A stretch of DNA of 5,445 nucleotides. Origin: Cyclobacteriaceae bacterium. GTDB taxonomy: Bacteria > Bacteroidota > Bacteroidia > Cytophagales > Cyclobacteriaceae. The notes beneath the pieces were generated by a model. The model saw only the letters and a list, made by a program, of their open reading frames with translations. It did no database searches and had not been told where the DNA came from. The number at the start of each line of letters is the position of its first letter. The first letter of the stretch is position 1. Below, in pieces: positions 1 to 5,445 of this stretch. Position numbers and translations under genes: made by a program. Where the stretch lies: contig JABFSY010000005.1 of assembly GCA_013140395.1 (NCBI GenBank), forward strand, positions 1 through 5,445. Reading direction: 5' to 3'.

Positions 1-767
1 AATTGAATTCGGGAGAACGCTAACGGCATCGCTGAAAGGTTGTTTTGCACGGTGTTGCTAAAGCTGGTCGAGTTCTCTGTTTGCTGTGTTCTCAGCTGAC
101 TTGCCGTTGGGGGATTGCCAAGGGCAGTTGAGTTAATGCCCAAGGTGTACGAGAAATTTACCGTGCCACGGTTCATCGTCTCGTAGTTAAATTCAATTAC
201 GCCAGTGGTTTCATAAATCTTGACTTGAAAATTTAGATCAGGTGAAGTGTTTTGATAAACCGCCATTCCGTCCCACTCCACCGTCAGTGTTCGAAACGGT
301 GCCGAGCCTGAAACCTGATATTTGATGCTGGTTCCCAATGGATCAGAACCACTTTTTGTAGTCATATCGTCATAAAACGGGGCAAGCGCAAGCCAAGTGC
401 CACTGGTCGAGGCGGAAAAAAAGGTATTGCAATAACCATAAGCATTACATTGTGGACCACCGTCATTCACAGACGATGAAAAATCAATATATCCGTTCGT
501 GGAAACCGAAAACTGCGTATAACGCTGTCCATTGTACCAAAAGTCAAACCCTATGTCAGTAAGGTCACTTCGGTTATCATCTTCGCTAAATGTCCCTGAA
601 TATCGCCAACTGGCAAAAGCATTACCAGTGCCAATAATGGAGGAATAGACGTTTCCAGTGCTGCGGCTTATAGTGTAGTTGGCAAGGGATTGACCAAATG
701 CAACCATTGAGCAACCGAAAAAAACCAGGAATAGAAAAACTCTACAAAAATTATATCCAGCACGCAT
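1..767 (-). CDS. Secreted beta-rich surface protein, N-terminal part (runs off left edge)
   Basis: The minus-strand frame starts at the ATG at 765-767 and stays open to the window edge, giving 255 whole codons with no stop. Residues 1-25 look like a Sec signal peptide: Arg at 2 and 9, a hydrophobic core at about 10-24 (VFLFLVFFGC) and a likely cut near AFG/QS. Cys19 sits in FFGC, a poor lipobox, so a lipoprotein is possible but less likely. The mature part alternates short beta strands with Gly, Asn, Ser and Thr turns and contains DDNRSDLTDIGFDFWYNG (63-80), FSVSTNGYIDF (86-96), LALAPFYDDM (126-135), SIKYQVSGSAPFRTLTVEW (147-165) and FQVKIYETTGVIEFNYE (180-196). I recognise this layout from N-terminal domains of large Bacteroidota extracellular proteins, many exported by the type IX system; this comes from memory, not a search. 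Cys107 and Cys113 are close enough to form a disulfide. The C-terminus, where a type IX sorting domain would lie, is outside the window. Specific function is unknown. It lies 111 bases downstream of yifB. Confidence 0.85.
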   Translation of the reverse strand, partial: MRAGYNFCRVFLFLVFFGCSMVAFGQSLANYTISRSTGNVYSSIIGTGNAFASWRYSGTFSEDDNRSDLTDIGFDFWYNGQRYTQFSVSTNGYIDFSSSVNDGGPQCNAYGYCNTFFSASTSGTWLALAPFYDDMTTKSGSDPLGTSIKYQVSGSAPFRTLTVEWDGMAVYQNTSPDLNFQVKIYETTGVIEFNYETMNRGTVNFSYTLGINSTALGNPPTASQLRTQQTENSTSFSNTVQNNLSAMPLAFSRIQ

Positions 768-788
768 TAGCCAACTGTTAAATCTCAG

Positions 789-796
789 CAAAAGTA
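789..796 (-). promoter_or_regulatory. Candidate -7 element (TAnnTTTG) for the secreted-protein gene
   Basis: The minus strand reads TACTTTTG here, an exact match to the Bacteroidota -7 consensus TAnnTTTG. Its downstream edge is 21 bases from the ATG at 767, which would give a short leader of roughly 15 bases. No TTG is found 17-23 bases upstream to serve as the -33 element, so only half of the promoter is supported. There is no clear terminator hairpin between the yifB stop and this site, so read-through from yifB is also possible. Confidence 0.35.
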
Positions 797-878
797 CAGC
801 CTTGGTAACAGTTTGTTTTGGTATTTGTTTGTAAATCCTTCTGTTGTAATTTTTCCCGAGTTTTTGAAAGTTATTGCA

Positions 879-2417
879 TCACCCCGCCCAACCTTCCCTA
901 TCCAAACTGCGGTATTGAATTGCCTCAGCCAAATGTTCAATCTTTATCTCTTCAGTCCCGGCCAAATCGGCAATGGTGCGAGAGACTTTGAGAATTCGAT
1001 CGTAGGCACGGGCTGAAAGTCCTAGGCGCTCCATGGCGGTTTTCAATAAAGTGCGCCCTGCATCGGTGATCACACAAATTTCTTTCACCATGTTAGAAGG
1101 CATCATGGCGTTGCAATAAATCTCTTTTTGGCCTTTAAAGCGTTCGGTTTGTATCTCCCGCGCCTTCACCACGCGCACACGGATTTCTTCGCTTGTTTCA
1201 TTTTTGCGAAGAGCTGTCATCTGATCGAAGCTGACAGGCACCACTTCAACGTGTAAATCAATTCGATCGAGCAGCGGCCCACTCACTTTACTCAAATAGC
1301 GTTGCACTACACCCGGCCCACATACACATTCCTTTTCGGGGTGATTGTAATACCCACACGGGCAAGGATTCATACTGGCCACCAACATAAAATTGGCAGG
1401 ATATTCGATGGAAACTTTCGCACGGGAGATGGTCACCTTTCGATCTTCCATGGGCTGTCGCATTACCTCCAATACCGTGCGCTTAAATTCCGGCAACTCA
1501 TCCAAAAACAAAACACCATTGTGCGACAGTGAAATTTCTCCCGGTTGAGGATTACCACCTCCACCAACTAAAGCTACATCCGAAATAGTGTGATGAGGCG
1601 AGCGGAAAGGACGTGTAGTGAGTAAAGTAGAATCGGCTCCAATGCGTCCAGCCACTGAGTGAATCTTGGTTGTCTCTAGTGCTTCATTGAGCGTGAGTGG
1701 AGGAAGAATGGTAGGTAGCCGTTTAGCCAACATGGTTTTACCTGCTCCCGGTGGGCCAATCATAATCGCGTTATGGCCACCGGCAGCTGCAATTTCCAGT
1801 GCTCGTTTTATGTTCTCCTGGCCTTGTACATCTTTAAAATCCGAATCGTAACTATTGAGCTTACTTTGAAAGACGTCTCTCGTGTCTACTACGAGCGGCT
1901 CTATTACTTTTTTGCCAATGATAAAATCAATGGCTTCTTGCAATGTCTCTACGCCAATTACTTCCAGGTTATTGACAATAGCTGCTTCTCGCGCATTGGT
2001 CTTCGGCAAAATAAATCCCTTAAAATTTTCTTTGCGCGATTGAATGGCAATGGGCAACACCCCTTTGATGGGGCGCAATTCTCCATCGAGCGAAAGCTCG
2101 CCCATAATCACATATTTTTCCAGTTGATCGGTAGTGATCTGGCCAGACGCAGAAAGAATACAAAGTGCAATAGGCAAATCGTAGGCAGAGCCTTCCTTGC
2201 GAATATCGGCTGGCGCGAGATTTACTACTACCTTATTGCGAGGCATAAAATAGCCAAGGCTTTTCATCGAACTCTCTACACGATGTTCACTTTCCTTGAC
2301 GGCCGTATCAGGCAAGCCACTCATGTGGAATTGCTTGCCTTGGGTTACGTTCACCTCAACGGTGATCGTTCTTGCGTCCACACCATGCACTGCGCTACCA
2401 AAGGTTTTTGAGACCAT
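879..2417 (-). CDS. yifB: YifB/ComM-family AAA+ ATPase (Mg-chelatase-like; DNA branch-migration helicase family)
   Basis: This is a complete 512-residue protein, close to the roughly 506 residues of Escherichia coli YifB. Residues 1-165 form the N-terminal ChlI/Lon-like domain, with MSGLPDTAVKESEHRV (32-47) and VNLAPADIRKEGSAYDLPIA (65-84). The AAA+ core follows: Walker A GPPGAGKT (221-228), the conserved RSPHHTISD (272-280), Walker B VLFLDE (302-307), the sensor region SMNPCPCG (348-355) and LLDRIDLHVEV (382-392) with a probable arginine finger. The C-terminal Mg_chelatase_C domain contains LSARAYDRILKVSRTIADL (467-485). Cys352, 354, 364 and 366 form a CPC...CVC cluster typical of the family and possibly metal-binding. 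The ATG at 2417 fits the family N-terminus. ComM in Vibrio cholerae is a hexameric helicase that extends branch migration of incoming single-stranded DNA during natural transformation; this role is inherited from the family, and competence of this host is not shown. There are no competence genes beside it, which is usual since yifB is generally a lone gene. Confidence 0.95.
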   Translation of the reverse strand: MVSKTFGSAVHGVDARTITVEVNVTQGKQFHMSGLPDTAVKESEHRVESSMKSLGYFMPRNKVVVNLAPADIRKEGSAYDLPIALCILSASGQITTDQLEKYVIMGELSLDGELRPIKGVLPIAIQSRKENFKGFILPKTNAREAAIVNNLEVIGVETLQEAIDFIIGKKVIEPLVVDTRDVFQSKLNSYDSDFKDVQGQENIKRALEIAAAGGHNAIMIGPPGAGKTMLAKRLPTILPPLTLNEALETTKIHSVAGRIGADSTLLTTRPFRSPHHTISDVALVGGGGNPQPGEISLSHNGVLFLDELPEFKRTVLEVMRQPMEDRKVTISRAKVSIEYPANFMLVASMNPCPCGYYNHPEKECVCGPGVVQRYLSKVSGPLLDRIDLHVEVVPVSFDQMTALRKNETSEEIRVRVVKAREIQTERFKGQKEIYCNAMMPSNMVKEICVITDAGRTLLKTAMERLGLSARAYDRILKVSRTIADLAGTEEIKIEHLAEAIQYRSLDREGWAG

Positions 2418-2420
2418 TCG

Positions 2421-2452
2421 TCTAATTTTTAAGCTTGAATAATTTAATTAGA
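2421..2452. repeat. Inverted repeat across the yifB promoter and leader
   Basis: TCTAATT (2421-2427) and AATTAGA (2446-2452) are perfect 7-base inverted arms around an AT-rich 18-base centre. On the minus strand one arm covers the candidate -10 box of yifB and the other ends four bases upstream of the start codon. It could be a regulator binding site, a weak RNA hairpin or a chance result of AT richness. The arms are certain; a role is not. Confidence 0.4.
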
Positions 2453-2475
2453 CTATTGTTTATCGAACCAGTCAA
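2447..2475 (-). promoter_or_regulatory. Candidate promoter for yifB
   Basis: The minus strand shows TTGACT (2470-2475), a 17-base spacer and TCTAAT (2447-2452), a close match to the classical sigma-70 pattern. It also supplies a TTTG for a Bacteroidota -33 element, although the downstream part (TAGTCTAA) is a poor TAnnTTTG. A start near 2440 would leave a leader of about 20 bases before the ATG at 2417. The -10 sequence lies inside one arm of the inverted repeat at 2421-2452. The leader has no Shine-Dalgarno sequence. Confidence 0.4.
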
Positions 2476-2487
2476 ATTGATAAATGG

Positions 2488-2516
2488 AAAGGATATCAAA
2501 ATAATATCCCCTTTTT
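2488..2516 (-). terminator. Possible weak terminator after the antitoxin-like gene
   Basis: The arms GGATAT (2491-2496) and ATATCC (2504-2509) pair around a 7-base loop just after the stop codon at 2517-2519. With a two-base bulge, AAA (2488-2490) can also pair with the T run at 2512-2514. Read on the minus strand, the stem is preceded by an A run and followed by TTTCC, a poor U tract; read on the plus strand it is followed by CC and six Ts. It could be bidirectional, but the stem is short and AT-rich, so termination is doubtful. Confidence 0.3.
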
Positions 2517-2744
2517 TCACTTATATCTTTCTTTAAGGTCTGTGATTTGGTAGATGGTCTTCTCTTCTTCTAAGAACGAAAAAGACTTTGAACCGGCAAT
2601 CCTATTTTGAATACCCTCAGTAAGAATTCGGTTTTCCAGTTGACCTAACAAGAAATCAACGAAGTTAGATGCCTCCAGAAGTTTAGGGTCAGATAGATTC
2701 GTTAACCCTTCTATCGTTTTCTTTAAAAGCTTTTCCCGCTCCAT
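2517..2744 (-). CDS. Small antitoxin-like protein (type II TA antitoxin/DUF2281-like), no toxin adjacent
   Basis: This 75-residue, highly charged protein is predicted to be largely helical. Helix 1 runs at about 2-16 (EREKLLKKTIEGL); LSDPKLLEASNFVDFLLGQL (17-36) resembles the helical stretch at the start of DUF2281-type antitoxins; residues 38-50 (NRILTEGIQNRIA) form another helix; and the tail reads SFSFLEEEKTIYQITDLKERYK (54-75), an acidic patch followed by a DLKE(R/K)Y ending. I recall this arrangement, including the F-x-F-L-E-E-E and DLKE-Y tail, from small Bacteroidota proteins encoded immediately upstream of toxin genes. That assignment is by memory and is tentative. No toxin gene follows: the next 99 bases are non-coding and then yifB begins, while upstream is a 121-base gap and gmhA. 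It may therefore be a solitary antitoxin, a remnant of a TA pair or a small regulator. Its start at 2744 is an ATG with a candidate promoter just upstream and no Shine-Dalgarno. Confidence 0.65.
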   Translation of the reverse strand: MEREKLLKKTIEGLTNLSDPKLLEASNFVDFLLGQLENRILTEGIQNRIAGSKSFSFLEEEKTIYQITDLKERYK

Positions 2745-2764
2745 ACTTAAAAAACTTGCGTATG

Positions 2765-2794
2765 CGAATTTAGATATTTACTGACAAAACCCAA
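2765..2794 (-). promoter_or_regulatory. Candidate promoter for the antitoxin-like gene
   Basis: The minus strand carries TTG (2792-2794), a 19-base spacer and TAAATTCG (2765-2772), which matches the Bacteroidota -7 element TAnnTTTG at all but one fixed position. The start codon is 21 bases downstream, leaving a short leader. This would let the small gene be expressed separately from gmhA. Confidence 0.35.
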
Positions 2795-2835
2795 TAAACA
2801 AGAAGTGATAGAAAAAAGGCAGAAAACACAGATCG

Positions 2836-2850
2836 TGCCTTGGAAAGGCA
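2836..2850. repeat. Perfect short hairpin between gmhA and the antitoxin-like gene
   Basis: TGCCTT (2836-2841) and AAGGCA (2845-2850) are perfect 6-base inverted arms around a 3-base loop. On the minus strand the stem follows the gmhA stop by 15 bases, but no T run follows immediately, so it is not a classical intrinsic terminator. It could stabilise the gmhA transcript end or help stop transcription together with the T-rich stretch just before it. Confidence 0.4.
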
Positions 2851-2857
2851 ACCCCGC

Positions 2858-2882
2858 AAAAAAAACTAAGCTAGTTGTTTTT
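2858..2882 (-). terminator. Possible intrinsic terminator overlapping the gmhA stop
   Basis: On the minus strand AACTA (2872-2876) pairs with TAGTT (2864-2868) around the loop GCT, and eight Ts occupy 2858-2865 right after the stop codon. The A run upstream of the stem can pair with part of the T run across one mismatch. The layout is terminator-like, but the stem is short and AT-rich, and it overlaps the last codons of gmhA. Confidence 0.35.
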
Positions 2883-3447
2883 CAATCAGCAACATCAAAA
2901 TGTGAATGATCTTGATGTGTATCTCCTGAATGCGATCTGCATATCCAAAATGTGGAACGCGTAATTCAATATCTGCCAGTGGCGCAAGCTTACCACCGTC
3001 CTTTCCGGAAAGAATAATCACTGTCATTCCTTTCTCCTTCGCTGTTTGTGCGGCCCGGATAATATTGGCGGAATTTCCACTGGTGCTGATGCCCAGCAGC
3101 ACGTCTCCTTTATTGCCTAATGCTTCTAAATAGCGAGAGAAAACAAATTCATAACCATAGTCATTACTCACACATGAAATATGACTGGGATCAGAAATAC
3201 AAATTGCAGGAATTGCCTTTCTAGGCTCTCTATATTTTCCGGTCAGTTCTTCGGCAAAATGCATTGCATCGCAATGCGAACCTCCATTGCCACACGAAAT
3301 AACTTTTCCCCCTCCTTTAATTGAATTGACTATCGCAATCGAGGCTTCTTCTATTTTTAGCAGATGAGCAGGCTCGGACAAGAACTTGGCTAGCAGAGCT
3401 GCGGCCTCATTTAATTCAGTGGCGATAATAGTTTGAAAACCAGACAT
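2866..3447 (-). CDS. gmhA: Phosphoheptose isomerase (sedoheptulose 7-phosphate isomerase) GmhA
   Basis: This 193-residue cytoplasmic SIS-domain enzyme converts sedoheptulose 7-phosphate to D-glycero-D-manno-heptose 7-phosphate, the first step toward ADP-heptose for the lipopolysaccharide inner core. Length and sequence closely follow E. coli GmhA (192 residues) from the N-terminal [13 protein letters not shown] (11-23) onward. Diagnostic blocks are [20 protein letters not shown] (46-65), [10 protein letters not shown] (65-74), [12 protein letters not shown] (85-96), the phosphate-binding [12 protein letters not shown] (119-130) and [20 protein letters not shown] (164-183). His63, Glu67, Gln174 and His182 align with the zinc ligands known for the family, so it should be active. 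The ATG at 3447 matches the family N-terminus. It begins 12 bases after the stop of the small membrane-protein gene, so the two are probably co-transcribed. No other heptose gene (hldE, gmhB or hldD) is in the window, so those must lie elsewhere. Confidence 0.96.
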   Translation of the reverse strand: MSGFQTIIATELNEAAALLAKFLSEPAHLLKIEEASIAIVNSIKGGGKVISCGNGGSHCDAMHFAEELTGKYREPRKAIPAICISDPSHISCVSNDYGYEFVFSRYLEALGNKGDVLLGISTSGNSANIIRAAQTAKEKGMTVIILSGKDGGKLAPLADIELRVPHFGYADRIQEIHIKIIHILMLLIEKQLA

Positions 3448-3459
3448 TGGGTCTATATC

Positions 3460-3765
3460 TTATTTGGAAGGGGCTGAACTTCCTTTGCTAAGGTCATAAA
3501 CTTTAGCTTTCAGCACATTGTTTTCATGGCGCATAGCCTCTTTCTCTTTTTCTGCATTCTTGGCATCGCGCCAGGTCCAAACTGCTTCCACTGCAAATAG
3601 CACCAATCCAAAAAAAGCACCGTATTTGAACAATGTAATTTTGCCGAACAAACTGTATAATAATGACAGATCATTCTTTTGCGTCTCCATAAATACCGTA
3701 AACAAGAGCGTCATCAAATGGTAACCTCCAAATACGGAAAGGAAAATCAATCTTCGTTTGTTCAT
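3460..3765 (-). CDS. Small two-helix membrane protein with C-terminal coiled coil, function unknown
   Basis: The 101-residue product has a basic N-terminus (MNKRR), a first hydrophobic segment at about 6-26 (LIFLSVFGGYHLMTLLFTVF), a polar link (ETQKNDLSLLYSLFGK), a second segment at about 45-65 (LFKYGAFFGLVLFAVEAVWTW), then a charged helical tail at 66-94 with heptad-like spacing (EKEAMRHENNVLKAKVYDL). By the positive-inside rule both ends should face the cytoplasm. I recognise no catalytic motif or named family. The arrangement is that of a small inner-membrane protein with a cytoplasmic oligomerisation or docking helix. It sits 97 bases after the ABC exporter and 12 bases before gmhA, with a good promoter match just upstream, so it appears to be the first gene of a two-gene unit with gmhA. 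A link to envelope assembly is inferred from neighbours only. Confidence 0.8.
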   Translation of the reverse strand: MNKRRLIFLSVFGGYHLMTLLFTVFMETQKNDLSLLYSLFGKITLFKYGAFFGLVLFAVEAVWTWRDAKNAEKEKEAMRHENNVLKAKVYDLSKGSSAPSK

Positions 3766-3784
3766 TGCTGGTAGCTTAAGAACA

Positions 3785-3813
3785 CAAAACTAGCCTTTTT
3801 CAATTGTCGCAAA
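3785..3813 (-). promoter_or_regulatory. Promoter for the small membrane gene and gmhA (Bacteroidota type)
   Basis: The minus strand has TTTG (3810-3813), 17 bases, then TAGTTTTG (3785-3792), an exact match to TTG-N17-23-TAnnTTTG, the primary sigma-factor consensus of Bacteroidota. The ATG at 3765 is 20 bases beyond the -7 element. This is the best promoter match in the window and suggests the two downstream genes can be transcribed independently of the ABC exporter. Confidence 0.55.
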
Positions 3814-3823
3814 AGTTGAATAA

Positions 3824-3858
3824 GCAAGAAAACCTTACTTGCCTTTGGCAATATTGCC
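3824..3858 (-). repeat. Overlapping hairpin arms after the ABC exporter gene
   Basis: Read on the minus strand, four arms follow the stop: GGCAA (3854-3858), TTGCC (3847-3851), GGCAAG (3838-3843) and CTTGC (3824-3828). Neighbouring arms can pair 1:2, 2:3 or 3:4. The first pair forms the perfect palindrome GGCAATATTGCC (3847-3858). No T run follows the last arm, so this is not a standard terminator; it may protect the transcript's 3' end or be chance. Confidence 0.4.
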
Positions 3859-3862
3859 TGTT

Positions 3863-5445
3863 CTATACTGTTTTTTGAATGTCTACCAGCTTTTTATAGA
3901 GCCCATTTTGAGCACTTAATTGTTCGTGTGTTCCCCGTTCCGCCACCCTACCCTCCTGGATCACTACAATTTCATCGGCATGCTGGATCGTGCTGAGTCG
4001 ATGGGCAATCACGATAGAAGTGCGATTTTTCATCAGATTGAATAACGCTTCTTGTACTAGCTTTTCCGATTCTGAATCCAGGGCGGATGTTGCTTCATCT
4101 AGAATCAAAATAGGTGGGTTTTTCAACACGGCCCTGGCAATACTCAATCGCTGGCGCTGCCCACCGGAAAGTTTAGAGCCACGTTCCCCAATAAATGTCT
4201 GGTACCCATTCTCTGTCTGCATGATAAAATCATGGGCGTTGGCAATTTTTGCCGCCTGAATGACTTTCTCTTCATTGACGTTGGGCATACCAAACGCAAT
4301 GTTATTGAAAATGGTGTCGTTGAATAAGATCGATTCCTGGGTTACCACTCCAATTTGCTTTCGAAGGGATTCTAATTCATAATCCATTAGTGACTTTCCA
4401 TCGAGCAGCAATTCACCCTGTGTGGGATCATAAAATCGTGGCACCAAATCAGCCAGCGTGGACTTTCCGCCTCCCGAAGGCCCAACCAAAGCGATTGTTT
4501 TTCCCTTTTCAATAGTCAAATCAATATTTTGTAAGACATGCTCAGTATCATATGCTAAACTTACGTTCTTAAACTCAATTGACTTCTCAAAAGATTCGAG
4601 TTCGATTGCATTTGGCTTGCTTCGAATCACAGGTTGCAGGTCAATAATCGAAAAAATTCGAGAGGCCGAAGCTGTACCCCGTTGAAGGGAGGTGATCCCG
4701 TTCGAAAAATTCTTGGCTGGCTGAATGATCATGGCAAACACCGCTAAAAAAGTCATAAAGGCGGACGACTTAAGAGTCGCATCATCGCTAAGTACCATGT
4801 TGCCTCCAAAGAAAATGATGCCCGCAATGATCAGCACCCCTAAAATTTCTGAGACGGGTGAAGCCAACTCGTTTTTATAGGCCATCGATTTACTGGTTGC
4901 CCGGTAGAAACCACTTTCTTTTTCAATTCGATCAATCACAAACTTGCGTGCATTAAACGCCTTGATCACGCGCATGCCACTAAATGTTTCATCCAAGATG
5001 GTGAGTATACGTCCCAGCGATTCCTGACTTTGGGTAGCCTGTTTTTTTAATCTTTTGATAATCTCAGCCAATACTCCGCCTGTAAGAGGCAAAACAAGTA
5101 ATGTGAACAATGTAAGCTGTGGCGAAATGGTGAACAACACATAGAAGTAAACTACGATAGTGATCGGCTCCTTTAGCACGGCCTTTAAACTATTCATCAC
5201 AGCCCCCTCTACTTCATTTACATCATTTGTAAAGCGGGAAATCAAATCACCCTTTCGTTCATTATTAAAATAACCTATGTGCAGTTGGGTTACTTTACTA
5301 AAAATATCCATGCGGATATTTTTCACCAAGTCCACGCGGATTTTCGTAGCCATTACTCTTTCTAAGTAGCGAAAGAGGTTTGCTAAAATTACACAAGCGA
5401 CAATCAGCCCACATACAAATAGCAATGAATTGACAGCACATTGTG
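3863..5445 (-). CDS. msbA: MsbA-type ABC exporter half-transporter (5' end beyond right edge)
   Basis: The frame is open from the window edge to the TAG at 3863-3865, giving 526 residues. There is no ATG near the edge and the codon at 5423-5425 is an internal TTG; full-length relatives have about 600 residues, so roughly 80, including the first membrane helix, lie outside. The visible part begins in a membrane helix (LLFVCGLIVACVILANLF), followed by the coupling region with IGYFNNERKGDLISRFTNDV and further helices near residues 94-106, 110-127, 200-220 and 229-242. The ATPase domain has Walker A GPSGGGKST (321-329), Q-loop Gln369, signature LSGGQ (425-429), Walker B ILILDE (445-450), SALD (453-456) and switch His481, all intact (numbering from the first whole codon at the edge). 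The protein should homodimerise in the inner membrane. MsbA flips lipid A-core, and gmhA nearby fits that, but lipid and multidrug exporters of this family cannot be separated by motif, so the substrate is inferred. Confidence 0.9.
   Translation of the reverse strand, partial: QCAVNSLLFVCGLIVACVILANLFRYLERVMATKIRVDLVKNIRMDIFSKVTQLHIGYFNNERKGDLISRFTNDVNEVEGAVMNSLKAVLKEPITIVVYFYVLFTISPQLTLFTLLVLPLTGGVLAEIIKRLKKQATQSQESLGRILTILDETFSGMRVIKAFNARKFVIDRIEKESGFYRATSKSMAYKNELASPVSEILGVLIIAGIIFFGGNMVLSDDATLKSSAFMTFLAVFAMIIQPAKNFSNGITSLQRGTASASRIFSIIDLQPVIRSKPNAIELESFEKSIEFKNVSLAYDTEHVLQNIDLTIEKGKTIALVGPSGGGKSTLADLVPRFYDPTQGELLLDGKSLMDYELESLRKQIGVVTQESILFNDTIFNNIAFGMPNVNEEKVIQAAKIANAHDFIMQTENGYQTFIGERGSKLSGGQRQRLSIARAVLKNPPILILDEATSALDSESEKLVQEALFNLMKNRTSIVIAHRLSTIQHADEIVVIQEGRVAERGTHEQLSAQNGLYKKLVDIQKTV

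Noticed and set aside
16..22. Possible lipoprotein signal (FFGC) in the secreted protein
   Set aside because: Positions 978 bases aside, the residues named here are 16-19 of the protein encoded at 1-767: the -3 residue is Phe rather than Leu, Val or Ile, and a normal signal-peptidase site follows at AFG/Q, so an ordinary secreted protein is more likely.
813..1016. Plus-strand open frame of 67 codons across the yifB 3' end
   Set aside because: Its second half is antisense to conserved yifB C-terminal codons and the first half is intergenic; there is no start signal and no recognisable protein.
1773..2411. Plus-strand open frame of 212 codons
   Set aside because: It lies entirely opposite the complete yifB gene, its translation has no recognisable motif, and the minus-strand product carries all AAA+ motifs. 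It is a shadow frame.
2418..2516. Toxin remnant downstream of the antitoxin-like gene
   Set aside because: The 99 bases are AT-rich, with promoter-like and hairpin sequences but no open frame or residue pattern resembling a known toxin.
5423..5425. TTG as the start codon of the ABC exporter
   Set aside because: The frame continues open to the window edge and the TTG falls within a membrane helix. About 80 family residues, including the first helix, would be missing, so truncation by the edge is the better explanation.

Overview
The window looks like chromosomal DNA from a member of the Bacteroidota, probably Cytophagales-like. The reasons are: the genes lack clear Shine-Dalgarno sequences; several gaps hold matches to the Bacteroidota promoter pattern TTG-N17-23-TAnnTTTG; and the left-edge gene starts with a signal peptide followed by a beta-rich extracellular domain of a type common in secreted Bacteroidota proteins. 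The exact genus cannot be read from this sequence. No rRNA, tRNA, CRISPR array, insertion sequence or phage gene was seen.

Every supported gene lies on the minus strand, so transcription runs from high to low coordinates. In that order they are: an MsbA-type ABC exporter whose N-terminus is cut off by the right edge (3863-5445); a 101-residue two-helix membrane protein of unknown function (3460-3765); gmhA, sedoheptulose-7-phosphate isomerase (2866-3447); a 75-residue protein resembling the antitoxin half of toxin-antitoxin pairs but with no toxin beside it (2517-2744); a complete YifB/ComM-family AAA+ ATPase (879-2417); and the first 255 residues of a secreted protein that runs off the left edge (1-767).

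The right half has a cell-envelope theme. GmhA makes the first intermediate of ADP-heptose for lipopolysaccharide core, and MsbA-type exporters flip lipid A-core or other lipids. The small membrane gene and gmhA are 12 bases apart and probably share the promoter at 3785-3813. The left half is less connected: the antitoxin-like gene, yifB and the secreted-protein gene are separated by gaps of about 100 bases, each with its own candidate promoter.

The longest gene-free gap is about 120 bases. The gaps hold small inverted repeats and promoter-like sites, described individually. Most of the window is ordinary housekeeping and envelope sequence; I do not see a convincing new system. The points most worth a second look are the solitary antitoxin-like gene, the mutually exclusive hairpins after the ABC gene, the inverted repeat over the yifB promoter and the truncated secreted protein.
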